The notes under the pieces were generated by a model. That model was not told the origin of the DNA, searched no databases, and saw nothing but the letters and a program-made list of their open reading frames with translations. From Rhodanobacteraceae bacterium (GTDB lineage Bacteria > Acidobacteriota > Terriglobia > Terriglobales > Acidobacteriaceae), in NCBI GenBank assembly GCA_903970285.1, contig CAJCHN010000095.1:1-59789 (forward strand): DNA of 59,789 bases, in the 5' to 3' direction. Shown here piece by piece: positions 26,387 through 35,765 of this stretch. The first letter of the stretch is position 1. The number at the start of each line of letters is the position of its first letter. The translations under genes and the position numbers were made by a program.

Positions 26387-27697
26387 TTAGAGCACGCGCT
26401 TCTTCGAGTTGATCATTGCCTTCAGGTCGAAGTTCAGACCGGCATTCAGCCCCTGCTGATTCAGATTGAGAACCCTCGGTCCAACGGCATGGGTATAGTA
26501 GCCAAACGCGGTGACGACAGAGTTGACTTTGTAGGAGCCATGCACAAAAACACGCTTGCCCACCCCGTAAGCGTCCCCGTTCAGCGCAAAGGCCGACGCC
26601 ACGCCGAGCCTTTCCGCGCCATAGGTTCCAGCGTAGTTGGTATCGACCGACGCGTACCCGGCGTCTCCCTTCAAGTCCCTGTATCCCTTCTCCGCTGCCA
26701 CAGCGAAGCCCGAGCCCGCCGCCGGTGAAATCCCCTCAAAGGTAATGACGTTCACCCGCTGATAGAGCTCGACGCGAACCTTGTCGACAACCTTTACTTC
26801 AGGGATCGCGACGGACGCCGCCTCGCGCAGCGTGTCCGTTCCGTTCTGCCAGGTGTACTCGCCCGAAGTGGCGATTCGCTTGCCCAGTCCCTTGTCGAGG
26901 AAGAATTGACGATAGTTCGACGTCTTGAAGCTTGAGCCCCGGTCGAATAGATTCGGCGTGTAGATATCGCCAAAGAAGGCGGAGGTGAAGCCGATCTGAT
27001 CGAAGAACAGGTGCTTCGGGTCGCGAATGCGGACACGCTCGCCGGAGATGTAGCCATCATCGTCAAAGGTGGTGATCTCGGTGGAGACGCCGCGCTCGAT
27101 GCCGAGCGACCCGAACTCAACGGTCACCTGCTTGATGGGGCTGGCGCTGATGTACAGCTCACGCAGATAGAAGCTCCACCCGGTGGAGTGGCTGGCCTCA
27201 AATGCCGCGAAATCCCCGGGGTCCGCCGCCACAGCGCCCAGAACGCCGATCAACTCCGTGGGGCTGTAGAGGGCGAAGGCTCCTGGTTCCTTGCCACGAG
27301 TGGTAATGCCGTCGCCGGCATAATCGGCGAACGCCCAGTTGAAATAGGTACCGGAAGAAGCCCGGAAATTCACCGTATAACGGGCCTGATTGTCCAGCTT
27401 GACGCGGCCAGCCAGAATCGAGCGTTGCTGGCCATCTTCAAAGAGGTGCCAGCCCGTTGACTCCGCAGCGTTCCGGTAGCGTTCCGCATGGGAGAAGTTA
27501 CTGAGCTCCACCCACCGGTTCAGCAGGGGCTTGGCCTCAATAGGAGTCCCTGTCCCAGAGAGGGCCAGGCTGTCTGTTGCCGGATCAGCGACATGGAACT
27601 CCGTGGGGACAGGCTGCGCAGCCTCCTGCGCAAAAGCAAAAGGTGCTGCAAGAACCACGGCGGCTGCAGCCTGCAGCAAAGCGGAAGAGAACTTCAT
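26387..27697 (-). CDS. secreted barrel-like protein, paralogue 2
   Basis: I start at the ATG at 27697 (MKFSSALLQAAAAVVLAAPFAFAQ), a clear signal peptide like that of the neighbour; the frame is open further upstream without support. The product is 436 residues. It shares the signal peptide, the EAAQP...FHVADPATDS segment, GIERGVSTEITTFDDDGYISGERVRI, TPNLFDRGSS and the C-terminal NSKKRVL with paralogue 1. The two genes are in tandem on the minus strand, 215 bases apart. A structural role in the outer membrane is likely; the ligand is unknown. Confidence 0.75.
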   Translation of the reverse strand: MKFSSALLQAAAAVVLAAPFAFAQEAAQPVPTEFHVADPATDSLALSGTGTPIEAKPLLNRWVELSNFSHAERYRNAAESTGWHLFEDGQQRSILAGRVKLDNQARYTVNFRASSGTYFNWAFADYAGDGITTRGKEPGAFALYSPTELIGVLGAVAADPGDFAAFEASHSTGWSFYLRELYISASPIKQVTVEFGSLGIERGVSTEITTFDDDGYISGERVRIRDPKHLFFDQIGFTSAFFGDIYTPNLFDRGSSFKTSNYRQFFLDKGLGKRIATSGEYTWQNGTDTLREAASVAIPEVKVVDKVRVELYQRVNVITFEGISPAAGSGFAVAAEKGYRDLKGDAGYASVDTNYAGTYGAERLGVASAFALNGDAYGVGKRVFVHGSYKVNSVVTAFGYYTHAVGPRVLNLNQQGLNAGLNFDLKAMINSKKRVL

Positions 27698-28044
27698 AGG
27701 AGCGCGACCTCGGAGAATCCATGGACTAGGAGTGTGCGCCACATCCAACCAGCCACGGACTCCCGTCATCCCTTCATCGTCATCCCACACCGTCCCATGA
27801 GCGGCATTTGAACTGAGGTCCCACTGCCTTCCGCCGCTCCTGCCCGCGGTGCTTTATGCAGCCGCTCTATCCGTGTCCCATCCCTGTGACAACCCCTGAA
27901 GTTTGCCGCGCTCGCGCCGATACTCTGCTCTGGAGCGACCTTGAAGACGCAGGGTTGTGCCGCTCGAAGCGTGCATCCAGACCAACGCCCGCATCCTCAA
28001 CGCGCCCTACCAATCAGCCAAGACCCCGCAAGCCAGGAGTGAAC
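27698..28044. other. 347-base divergent intergenic region
   Basis: This lies between the start of the minus-strand barrel gene and the start of the plus-strand chemoreceptor. It should hold both promoters, but I see no confident -10/-35 pair. The chemoreceptor reading frame stays open upstream to 27856, but only the ATG at 28045 has a ribosome binding site (ccaggagtgaac). No gene is supported here. Confidence 0.5.
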
Positions 28045-29499
28045 ATGACATCAAGCATGACCATCAGCAGGAAAATCCTCGTCGCTTGCGGAATCCTGAT
28101 TCTCGCCTTGATCGTTCAGGCGGGCGTGGCCCTCTATGGCTTCACCGAGATCCGTAATAGCGTCGACAGCATGACCCAGGATTCCGTTCCGGGCATCCAG
28201 TACGCCGGCATGATGAGCACGGAGGTCTATCATCTGCGCAGTCTCGCCACCCACCACATCGTCTCGCAGTCTCCGGCAGAGATGACCTCGGTGGAGAAGT
28301 CCATGCAGCAGACCATGCAGCGCCTGCGCGAAGACATGAGCAGCTTCGAAGCTACCCTGCGCACCGACAAGGACCGCGAAGACTTCGCCCGGCTCACCGC
28401 CCTGGTCAATCTGTCCGCCGAAGAGTGGCAGGCGGTTCTGCCGCTCAGCCAGGCTGGCAAGGTCAACGAGGCCGCCAGCCTCTATGCCTCGTCCACCGCG
28501 AAAACCGTCGCCGAAATCAACGCCCTGCTGCCCCGTCTGGCCGCCCGCAAATCCGCCACCCAGGCCCAGACCAGCGCCGCCATCACCTCAACCGCAAATG
28601 ACCTGCTCTGGCTCCTGATGTGCATCTGCGGCGTCTCCACCTTCATCGGCATCCTCGTCTCGTCCATGGTCGTCCGCGGCATCAATGCCATGCTCCGCTC
28701 CGCCGTGACCGACCTGAGCGACGCTGCCGGACAGATCGCCCACGCCGCCGGCGAAGTCGAAGCCTCCAGCCAGAGCACCGCGAACGGTTCCTCGCAGCAG
28801 GCCGCCACCATCGAGGAGACCTCTGCCGCCAGCTCCCAGGTCAACTCCATGGCGCAGCGCAACACCGAAAACTCCCGCACCACCGCCGAGATCGTCACCA
28901 CCACCCAGGTCCGCTTCGAGCAGACCCGCCACTCCCTCGACCAGATGGTCGAAGCCATGGAAGGCATCGACGTCGCCAGCCAGAAGATCTCCAAGATCAT
29001 CAAGGTCATCGACGAGATCGCCTTCCAGACCAACATCCTCGCCCTCAACGCGGCCGTGGAAGCCGCCCGAGCCGGCGATGCCGGCAAAGGCTTCGCCGTG
29101 GTCGCCGACGAGGTCCGTAACCTCGCCCAGCGCTGCGCCCAGGCTGCCAAGGATACCGCCAGCCTGATTGAAAACTCCATCGCCACCTCCAGCGAGGGCA
29201 AGTCCAGGCTCAATACCGTCGCCGAAGATATTCGCTCCGTCGCTTCCGAGTCAGCCAAGATCAAAGTGCTCGTCGACGAAATCAACCTCGGCAGCGTCGA
29301 ACAGGCCCGCGGCATCGATCAGATCAGCCGCTCCATCTTCCAGATCGAGCAGGTCACACAGAGCACCGCCGCCAGCGCGGGCGAGAGCGCCGGAGCCGCT
29401 CAGCAGCTCAGTCACCAGGCCGGCACCATGCGCGGGGTGGTCGCTCGTCTCACCATCATGATCGAAGGCGGTCACGCGGCAGCCCTTGAACGGTCTTAG
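28045..29499 (+). CDS. methyl-accepting chemotaxis protein
   Basis: The ATG at 28045 gives 484 residues. A first membrane helix at about 11-33 is followed by a periplasmic four-helix-bundle-like sensor (about 34-187) and a second helix at about 188-212. The cytoplasmic part lacks a clear HAMP sequence and goes quickly into a coiled coil. The signalling tip is canonical: [20 protein letters not shown] then [15 protein letters not shown]. It should transmit an unknown signal to CheA/CheW; no che genes are in this window. The convergent neighbour is a c-di-GMP phosphodiesterase-like protein. Confidence 0.9.
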   Translation: MTSSMTISRKILVACGILILALIVQAGVALYGFTEIRNSVDSMTQDSVPGIQYAGMMSTEVYHLRSLATHHIVSQSPAEMTSVEKSMQQTMQRLREDMSSFEATLRTDKDREDFARLTALVNLSAEEWQAVLPLSQAGKVNEAASLYASSTAKTVAEINALLPRLAARKSATQAQTSAAITSTANDLLWLLMCICGVSTFIGILVSSMVVRGINAMLRSAVTDLSDAAGQIAHAAGEVEASSQSTANGSSQQAATIEETSAASSQVNSMAQRNTENSRTTAEIVTTTQVRFEQTRHSLDQMVEAMEGIDVASQKISKIIKVIDEIAFQTNILALNAAVEAARAGDAGKGFAVVADEVRNLAQRCAQAAKDTASLIENSIATSSEGKSRLNTVAEDIRSVASESAKIKVLVDEINLGSVEQARGIDQISRSIFQIEQVTQSTAASAGESAGAAQQLSHQAGTMRGVVARLTIMIEGGHAAALERS

Positions 29500-29559
29500 G
29501 AAAAGCCCCTATGCCTGTGAAACTCGCGGCTGGGCCGCTGCCCGACTTGGCTCAGTCCT

Positions 29560-31242
29560 TCAAAAAGGATCCTGGGACACCGAACGCTGGCTGGCGAGTC
29601 CCGCCCCGGTCGCCGAGTTCAGCAGCAGCCGCTTCAGTTCCGCCATCACCCGCAACAGGTGTTCGCGTATCCTGCGCGTCGCATCGATATCCTTCACCAC
29701 CGCGATCGCGCCGACCGTCTCGCCGTCGTGGCCTCGCACCGGTCCCGCCCACACGTCCATCAGGACATTGGAGCCGTCGCTACGCTCCCGCACCAGTTGC
29801 TTCCGGTCTACCTTGTTATGCAGAAGCGCACGGGCAAGAGGATAATCGTCGGAGTGCACGACCTGCCCGTCAGGGTACTTCAAACCCCACTCCCCGTATT
29901 CATCCGTGGAGGTTGGCGCGATCAGTGGATCCTTGTGAATCCGCCTGGCCTCCTCATTGATGCGGGTCACGATGCCGTCCGGCGACTCCGAGATAAAGAT
30001 GCCCAGCGGCACCGCCTCGAATACGGCCCGCAACTGGGCCTCGCTCTTGCGCAGAATCCCCTCGGCCCGCGCCCGGTCGCTGATGTCGAGCACGGCAATG
30101 GAGATCCCGATCACCTCCCCGGCCTCGTCCCACGCCGGCTGGTAAGAGGACAGCGACGTCCACTCCGGCCTCCCGGGAATCGGCGACGGCCGCTTCACCG
30201 TCTGGTCGGAGACCACCTGCCCACGCAGCGCACGCTCCAGGTACGGCTTGATCCGCGCGTATGCTTCAGGAATCACCTCCTCGATCGTCCTGCCCAGGTG
30301 CTCCGCCACGGGCGCCCCGTTCAGCGCAGCCAACCGCGAGTTGATGCTCACGTAACGCAGATCCGCGTCTACGAACGCAAGCCCCACCGGCGCGCCGTCG
30401 TAGATCGCCTGCAGCTGGGCCAGTCGCTGCGCCGGCAGGGCCTCCAGGCTGGAGATGGTCCCATCGTCAACGCGCCCGGCGATGCTGCGTGGCGTCGCCG
30501 CGATCATGTCCGGCAGCGTCGCCGGCGAAGAGCAACGCCCGTACAGCCAGCCCTGCGCGTATCCGCATCCCAGCCACAGCAGAAGCTCCGCCTGCTCTTC
30601 CGTTTCGACCCCCTCTGCGATCGTCTTCATGCCCAGGCTGTGACCGATCCCCACAATGGAAGCGACGATCTTGCGTCCCTCGCGCGAGGCTCCCATCCTC
30701 CGCACAAAGCTGATGTCGATCTTCAACTTGTCGAAGGGGAAACTATGAAGGTGGCTCAGGCTGGAATACCCGGTGCCGAAATCGTCCAGCGCCAGCCTGC
30801 AGCCCATGTCATGCAATTCGTTCAGGATCGTCTTCGCCCGCTCCACATTTGCGATCAGCGCCGACTCTGTAATCTCCAGCACCGTACACTTCAACGGGAA
30901 TCCCGCCTCTTCCGCAAGCTGCGCGATCTGCCGCGGCAGCGTCAAGTCAGATAGCTGGATGGGAGAGATGTTGATCGATAGATAAAGGTCCGCAGGCAGG
31001 TTGCGCGCCGAGTGAAACGCCTTCCGCACCACGTCGTGAGTAAGCCGCTGAATCAGTCCGCCACTCTCGGCCAGAGCGATAAAGTTCGGCGGCAGAATAG
31101 GTCCGCCCTCAGACCTCGCGCAACGGGTGAGCACCTCGAAACCCATCAGCCGGCCCGTCCGCAGCTCTACAATCGGCTGAAAGCACGGCTCGACCAGGCC
31201 TTCGTCCAGAGCGCGCCGGACATCATCAAGGTTGACGGTCAT
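29560..31242 (-). CDS. EAL-domain c-di-GMP phosphodiesterase with two PAS domains
   Basis: The ATG at 31242 (MTVNLDDVRRALDEG) has GGGAGGG upstream and gives 560 residues; the open frame extends 134 codons further without features. An EAL domain occupies about 1-250 with the catalytic set present: GFEVLTR (EVL for EAL), NISP, EITES, DDFGTGYSSL, LKIDISFVR and AEGVETEEQ. Two PAS/PAC modules follow (about 270-390 and 395-525) and a short helical end. EAL enzymes usually have sensors in front; here the order is reversed. It has no GGDEF domain, so hydrolysis of c-di-GMP is the likely activity. Confidence 0.88.
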   Translation of the reverse strand: MTVNLDDVRRALDEGLVEPCFQPIVELRTGRLMGFEVLTRCARSEGGPILPPNFIALAESGGLIQRLTHDVVRKAFHSARNLPADLYLSINISPIQLSDLTLPRQIAQLAEEAGFPLKCTVLEITESALIANVERAKTILNELHDMGCRLALDDFGTGYSSLSHLHSFPFDKLKIDISFVRRMGASREGRKIVASIVGIGHSLGMKTIAEGVETEEQAELLLWLGCGYAQGWLYGRCSSPATLPDMIAATPRSIAGRVDDGTISSLEALPAQRLAQLQAIYDGAPVGLAFVDADLRYVSINSRLAALNGAPVAEHLGRTIEEVIPEAYARIKPYLERALRGQVVSDQTVKRPSPIPGRPEWTSLSSYQPAWDEAGEVIGISIAVLDISDRARAEGILRKSEAQLRAVFEAVPLGIFISESPDGIVTRINEEARRIHKDPLIAPTSTDEYGEWGLKYPDGQVVHSDDYPLARALLHNKVDRKQLVRERSDGSNVLMDVWAGPVRGHDGETVGAIAVVKDIDATRRIREHLLRVMAELKRLLLNSATGAGLASQRSVSQDPF

Positions 31243-31544
31243 GCAACTGCCCTCCCTAACTCTCTTGACGACCGGAAATTTCCCTGGAATGGCCCACTGG
31301 GGAGGAGTGGATGGCGGGATGCTTCGATCCTGATCGTCCTTCTGTTCCGCAGGGAAGACAACGTCGATACTGAGGCGCATGCCCGTGCTACAAAGCATCG
31401 ACAGACATTTGATGCGAGAAAAGTCTCTAGCTTTGTATGTCTTGGGCATTTCCGCTCCGGTCACCCTTCCAGCCGCACTTGCCTCCCCGCGGCTCCCGCG
31501 GTACGCTTCGAAGTCTCCCCTATCTCGACCGGTTCGGATCAAGT
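31243..31544. other. divergent region between the EAL gene and the GH1 gene
   Basis: Both flanking genes are transcribed away from this roughly 300-base stretch. The GH1 frame is open from an ATG at 31437, but the first 36 codons there look like translated leader. I see no convincing promoter boxes or structured RNA. Confidence 0.4.
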
Positions 31545-34500
31545 GTGCATAGACGCCAGTTTCTCCACCACTCACTGCTCGCGGGAGCCGCCGCGTGGCT
31601 CCCGCAGCCCGCACCGGCCCAGACTCCCAGCCCGCCCGAACCACATTTCCCGCCCGGCTTCCTCTGGGGCATCGCCACCGCCGCCTACCAGGTCGAGGGC
31701 GCCTGGAACGAAGATGGCCGCGGCGAGTCCATCTGGGATCGCTTTTCGCACACTCCCGGCAAGGTCAAGGGCGCGGCCACCGGCGATATCGCCTGCGACC
31801 ACTACCATCGCTACCCCGAAGACGTCGCCATCCTCAAGGCGCTCCACCAGAAAAGCTATCGCTTCTCCATCGCCTGGCCGCGCATCCAGCCCTCCGGCAC
31901 CGGCGCGCCCAATCCTCGGGGCCTCGACCACTACAGCCGAATGGTCGACACCCTCCTCGAAGCCAACCTGCGCCCGTTCTGCACCCTCTACCACTGGGAT
32001 CTCCCGCAGGCCCTCGAAGATCGAGGGGGCTGGCCCAACCGCGATCTCGCCGGCTACTTCGCCGACTACGCCAGCATCCTCGCCAGGCACCTCGGCGACC
32101 GCATCACCGTCTGGGCGCCGTTCAACATGCCCTGGTCGTTCACCTATCTCGGTTACGGCGTCGGCGTCTTTCCACCCGGGCGCAGCAGCTATGCGGACTT
32201 CCTCAAAGCCGCCCATACTGTCTCGCTCGCCCAGGGCGAAGCCTTCCGCGCCCTCAAAGCCGCATCCGCTAAAGCCACTGTCGGCAGCGCCTACGGCATG
32301 GCCCCCGCCTATCCGAAGACGAACTCACTTGCAGATCAGGCCGCCGCCAACCGTTATCACAGCAGCAACAACGTCTTCTTCCTCGAAGCCGCCATGCACG
32401 GCCGCTATCCGAAGGCCTTCGCCGGCGAAATCCCCTACGACATCATGGGCTTCCGCCCAGGCGACGATAAAATCATGCTCGCGCCGCTCGACTGGGTCGG
32501 CTTCCACTACTACACCCGCCGCATCGTCTCCGACGCCGCCGCCCAGCCGGGAAGCGCCGCCACCTTCGGCACCGAGATCGAAAACGACTCCGCTGGCTCA
32601 CGCGACCGCTACACCCGCTTCAGCGCCGTCATGCCGACCGAATACGACCTCACCGACGCCGGCCTCGAAATCTTTCCGCGCGGCATCTACGACCTCGTCA
32701 TGCGCATCACCCGCGAATACAATCGCCCCATCATCGAGACCACCGAAAGCGGCTGCAGCTATCTCGACACCCCCTACGCCGCGGCCAGCGGCAGCGTCCC
32801 CGATCCCCGTCGCACCGCCTTCTTCCGCGCCGAACTCGCCGAACTCTCCCGCGCTATCGCCGACGGTGCCCGCGTCCGTTCCTTTCACGCCTGGACCCTG
32901 CTCGATAACTTTGAATGGGCCGATGGCTACAGCCAGCGCTACGGCCTTACCTATGTCGACTTCCGCAACCAGAAGCGCACCATCAAAGATTCCGGCCTCT
33001 GGTACGGCCAAGTCCCGCCACCGGACGCCTGGAAGCATCGTCAGGCTCTCCACTGGGTAGCTCCAGACTCTAAGCTGAGGAAACCTGCCGTCCTCTGGCC
33101 CCGCGCTTTGGAGCCTCACGACAGCGTCCCAGCTGCCAGTCCGTCGATCAGGTCGACAGCCGTTCCTCCCAGCCGATGCCAAACCCGCATCTCAGCCGGA
33201 ATGCGCTCCTTCCCTCGAGAGCTGTATGCCGCGGTGCTTTTCCTCACAGGCTGCACCGTCGCCATGGCCCAGGCCCCGCAACCTCAGGCAACTCCCCAGC
33301 CGGCACCAGCCCCGCAGCCCGCCACCTTCTTCGAACGCCTCGCCACCTTCTACCACCAGGACTGGACCGGAACCGCCCCGCAAAGCCCCGCGCCCGCCCG
33401 TCGCGGCCTGCCATCCCCGCTCGATTCGCCGCCCTTCCCCAGCTCCGACTGGTCCTACGGCGGCTCTCCCGTGCTCGGCGAGCCCGACAGCAACTCCTAT
33501 CCGCTCATGTCCGCCATCAACGGAGCCACCTCCCGCACCAAGCTCTACGGCTGGCTCGATCCTTCGGTCAACGGCAGCACCTCCGCCCATCTCAACTCGC
33601 CCGTCGCCAACGACCTGTACAGCAACCGCTTCGAGCTCAATCAGGCTGTGCTCTATCTCGAACGCCTGCCCGACACCGTCCAGCGCGATCACTTCGACTG
33701 GGGCTACCACCTCACCGCGCTCTACGGCACCGACTATCGATACACCGTCAACAAGGGCTACGGCCTCTCGCAGCTCGCCGTCGACAACCATCAGTACGGC
33801 TTCGATCCCTCACTCGAATATCTCGATCTCTACCTGCCGCACCTCGGCCTCAGCACCAACATCCGCATCGGCCGCTTCATCTCCATCCCCGGCATCGAGG
33901 CCCAGCTCAGTCCCAATAACTACTTCTTCTCCCACTCCCTGCTCTACTCGGTCGACCCCTTCACCGACACCGGCGTCCTCGCCACCATTCAAATCAACCA
34001 GCAATGGCTCATCCAGACCGGTGTCACCGCCTCGCACGATGTCGCGCCCTGGGTGACCCCGGACGCCCAGCCGTCCGCTGATTTCTGCCTCAGCTACACC
34101 ACCGCATCCGTTAATGACAACTTCTACCTCTGCGCCAACGGCATCAACGACGGCCGCTACGCCTACAACAACCTGCAGCAGTTCGACGGCACCTGGTACC
34201 ACAAGTTCTCAAAATCCTGGCACTCCGCCACCGAGGCCTATGTCATGTACCAGCGCCAGGTGCCCAGCGTCGCCCAGCCGCAGTTGCTCGAGCCCAACAC
34301 CGGCGGCGCCCACTGCCTTTCTGGCCAGGCCCACTGCTTCGCGCCCGAGTGGGCCATCGACAACTACATCAATCACGAGATCGACGCCCACAGCTTCATC
34401 GGCTTCCGCTCCGACTTCCTCAACGACAAGAAGGGCCAGCGCACCGGCTACGCCACCAAGTACACCGAGAACACCCTCTCCTACAATCGGTGGATCGGGT

Positions 34501-34619
34501 CCACCATCCAGTTCCGCCCCGAACTCCGCTTCGATCGCGCCTGGGACCGCAACGCTTACGACCGCGGCACCCGGCAATCCCAGTTCAGCGCCGCCGCCGA
34601 CCTCGTCTTCCACTTCTAG
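31545..34619 (+). CDS. GH1-family glycosidase fused in frame to a BBP2-type outer-membrane barrel
   Basis: One uninterrupted frame holds two proteins. I start at a GTG at 31545 because it begins a twin-arginine signal (MHRRQFLHHSLLAGAAAW); an ATG at 31437 is also in frame. From this start the product is 1024 residues. Residues about 35-505 are a GH1 beta-glucosidase fold (FLWGIATAAYQVEG, FSIAWPRIQPSG, YHWDLPQALED, LLDNFEWADGYSQRYGL). The nucleophile Glu401 is present in TTESG, but the acid/base motif NEP reads N-M195-P. After a Pro/Ser linker, residues 553-1024 are a barrel of the BBP2 type with its own signal-like start. No stop codon separates the halves. It may be a lost stop, a sequencing error or a true fusion. 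Confidence 0.6.
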   Translation: MHRRQFLHHSLLAGAAAWLPQPAPAQTPSPPEPHFPPGFLWGIATAAYQVEGAWNEDGRGESIWDRFSHTPGKVKGAATGDIACDHYHRYPEDVAILKALHQKSYRFSIAWPRIQPSGTGAPNPRGLDHYSRMVDTLLEANLRPFCTLYHWDLPQALEDRGGWPNRDLAGYFADYASILARHLGDRITVWAPFNMPWSFTYLGYGVGVFPPGRSSYADFLKAAHTVSLAQGEAFRALKAASAKATVGSAYGMAPAYPKTNSLADQAAANRYHSSNNVFFLEAAMHGRYPKAFAGEIPYDIMGFRPGDDKIMLAPLDWVGFHYYTRRIVSDAAAQPGSAATFGTEIENDSAGSRDRYTRFSAVMPTEYDLTDAGLEIFPRGIYDLVMRITREYNRPIIETTESGCSYLDTPYAAASGSVPDPRRTAFFRAELAELSRAIADGARVRSFHAWTLLDNFEWADGYSQRYGLTYVDFRNQKRTIKDSGLWYGQVPPPDAWKHRQALHWVAPDSKLRKPAVLWPRALEPHDSVPAASPSIRSTAVPPSRCQTRISAGMRSFPRELYAAVLFLTGCTVAMAQAPQPQATPQPAPAPQPATFFERLATFYHQDWTGTAPQSPAPARRGLPSPLDSPPFPSSDWSYGGSPVLGEPDSNSYPLMSAINGATSRTKLYGWLDPSVNGSTSAHLNSPVANDLYSNRFELNQAVLYLERLPDTVQRDHFDWGYHLTALYGTDYRYTVNKGYGLSQLAVDNHQYGFDPSLEYLDLYLPHLGLSTNIRIGRFISIPGIEAQLSPNNYFFSHSLLYSVDPFTDTGVLATIQINQQWLIQTGVTASHDVAPWVTPDAQPSADFCLSYTTASVNDNFYLCANGINDGRYAYNNLQQFDGTWYHKFSKSWHSATEAYVMYQRQVPSVAQPQLLEPNTGGAHCLSGQAHCFAPEWAIDNYINHEIDAHSFIGFRSDFLNDKKGQRTGYATKYTENTLSYNRWIGSTIQFRPELRFDRAWDRNAYDRGTRQSQFSAAADLVFHF
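33201..34619 (+). CDS. BBP2-type outer-membrane barrel (possible separate gene inside the fused frame)
   Basis: An internal ATG at 33201 begins a typical signal peptide (MRSFPRELYAAVLFLTGCTVAMAQA), which suggests this was, or still is, an independent gene of 472 codons. The mature part has a Pro-rich N-terminus, a WSYGGSPVLGEPDSNSYPL segment, and many Tyr/Phe-rich strands ending in VFHF, a classic barrel C-terminus with terminal Phe for BAM recognition. It resembles the porin-like BBP2 family. The ribosome binding site is weak (agccgga). Listed as the alternative reading of the second half of the preceding entry. Confidence 0.5.
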   Translation: MRSFPRELYAAVLFLTGCTVAMAQAPQPQATPQPAPAPQPATFFERLATFYHQDWTGTAPQSPAPARRGLPSPLDSPPFPSSDWSYGGSPVLGEPDSNSYPLMSAINGATSRTKLYGWLDPSVNGSTSAHLNSPVANDLYSNRFELNQAVLYLERLPDTVQRDHFDWGYHLTALYGTDYRYTVNKGYGLSQLAVDNHQYGFDPSLEYLDLYLPHLGLSTNIRIGRFISIPGIEAQLSPNNYFFSHSLLYSVDPFTDTGVLATIQINQQWLIQTGVTASHDVAPWVTPDAQPSADFCLSYTTASVNDNFYLCANGINDGRYAYNNLQQFDGTWYHKFSKSWHSATEAYVMYQRQVPSVAQPQLLEPNTGGAHCLSGQAHCFAPEWAIDNYINHEIDAHSFIGFRSDFLNDKKGQRTGYATKYTENTLSYNRWIGSTIQFRPELRFDRAWDRNAYDRGTRQSQFSAAADLVFHF

Positions 34620-34655
34620 CCGTTTGCGCCGGGCATCCAACCAGCGCGCCTTGCC

Positions 34656-34717
34656 GTTTCATCCCCGCACCGCCTGTGGGGTTGATCCCCGCACCACCTG
34701 TAAGGGTCGGTGGGGAG
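34656..34717. repeat. short direct repeat forming possible hairpins
   Basis: The word atccccgcaccNcctgt occurs twice, at about 34660 and 34684, each able to pair with a nearby ggtgggg or gtgggg. It lies between the barrel gene and thrB. It could be a weak terminator or a local duplication. No T tract is present. Confidence 0.35.
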
Positions 34718-34769
34718 GGTGGGCGCACAAGGATTCCCCAACTCACCTTCTGTATCCTCGAATCAGTCC

Positions 34770-35639
34770 ATGGACCCCATACAACTTCGCCTGCCCGCAA
34801 CCTCCGCCAACGTCGGCCCGGGATTCGATGCCGTCGCCCTCGCCATGTCCCTGTTTCTCGACGTTCAGGCCGAAACAGCCGCTGAATTCTCGATTGAAGT
34901 GACCGGCCGCAACGCGGCTGAGATCGCCGCCCTCGAACGCAACCTCATCCTCGAAGCCTATCGCGACCTCGCCCCCACAGGTCCGCCGCTGCGCTTGAAA
35001 ATCCACAACGAAATTCCGCTTGGCATGGGCTGCGGAAGCTCCGCCGCCGCCCTGCTCGCCGGCGTCCGCCTCGCCAGCCACTTTGGCGGCCTCAACCTCA
35101 CTCCGCAGCAGGTGCTCGAGGAGGCATGCGTCCGGGAGGGCCATCCCGACAACGTCGCCGCCTGCTTCCACGGCGGCTTCACCGTCTCCGCCATGCAGGG
35201 CAGGGAAGTCACCTCCGCCACCTTCGGAGCCAGCCTGCCCTGGCGGCTTTTCCTTGCCCTGCCGTCGGTCGCGCTGGCCACCGCCCAGGCCCGCGCTCTG
35301 CTCCCCGACGCCTATCGCCGGTCGGACGCTATCCAGAATATCCAGGCAACCGCGCTGCTCGTCTCCGCCTTCGCGCTCAACCGGCCCGAACTCCTCCAGA
35401 CCGCCACCCGCGACCGTCTTCACCAGCCCTACCGCGAGTCCGCCTGCCCGCTTCTGCCCGTCCTGCTTCCGCTCGCGGGAAAAAACGGCGTCTACTCAGT
35501 CACTCTCTCCGGAGCAGGACCCTCCGTGCTCCTCATCGTCGATCCTGCCGCGACCCTTGCCGCAACCGACCTTGCCATTCGCTCGGCTGCCGGAGAGCTG
35601 CCGGTCGAAGTCGTTGCAACATCAATCATCTCAGCCTAA
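34770..35639 (+). CDS. thrB: homoserine kinase
   Basis: The ATG at 34770 (MDPIQLRLPATSANVGPGFDAVALA) gives 289 residues and the proper GHMP-kinase start; the frame is open 20 codons further. The ATP-binding loop EIPLGMGCGSSAAALLAG and the GHPDNVAACFHGGF segment are characteristic of ThrB. It phosphorylates homoserine, supplying threonine synthase. It stands alone here, 15 kb from thrC. Confidence 0.93.
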   Translation: MDPIQLRLPATSANVGPGFDAVALAMSLFLDVQAETAAEFSIEVTGRNAAEIAALERNLILEAYRDLAPTGPPLRLKIHNEIPLGMGCGSSAAALLAGVRLASHFGGLNLTPQQVLEEACVREGHPDNVAACFHGGFTVSAMQGREVTSATFGASLPWRLFLALPSVALATAQARALLPDAYRRSDAIQNIQATALLVSAFALNRPELLQTATRDRLHQPYRESACPLLPVLLPLAGKNGVYSVTLSGAGPSVLLIVDPAATLAATDLAIRSAAGELPVEVVATSIISA

Positions 35640-35765
35640 AGCGCTTTACTCACGCCACCGCTCAAAGGGTGCAAAATTTTGCTTGAAACTTCTTTACTTC
35701 CTCATCCTTCTATAGGTAGTGTATCCGTGTGTGCAGTTCTGGGGAGGGCTGCTACACCGCCCGTT

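Noticed and set aside
31012..33060. 682-codon plus-strand frame overlapping the EAL and GH1 genes
   Set aside because: It is a Pro/Ser/Arg/Thr-rich shadow in another frame of the GH1 gene and extends antisense into the EAL gene; no domain is visible.
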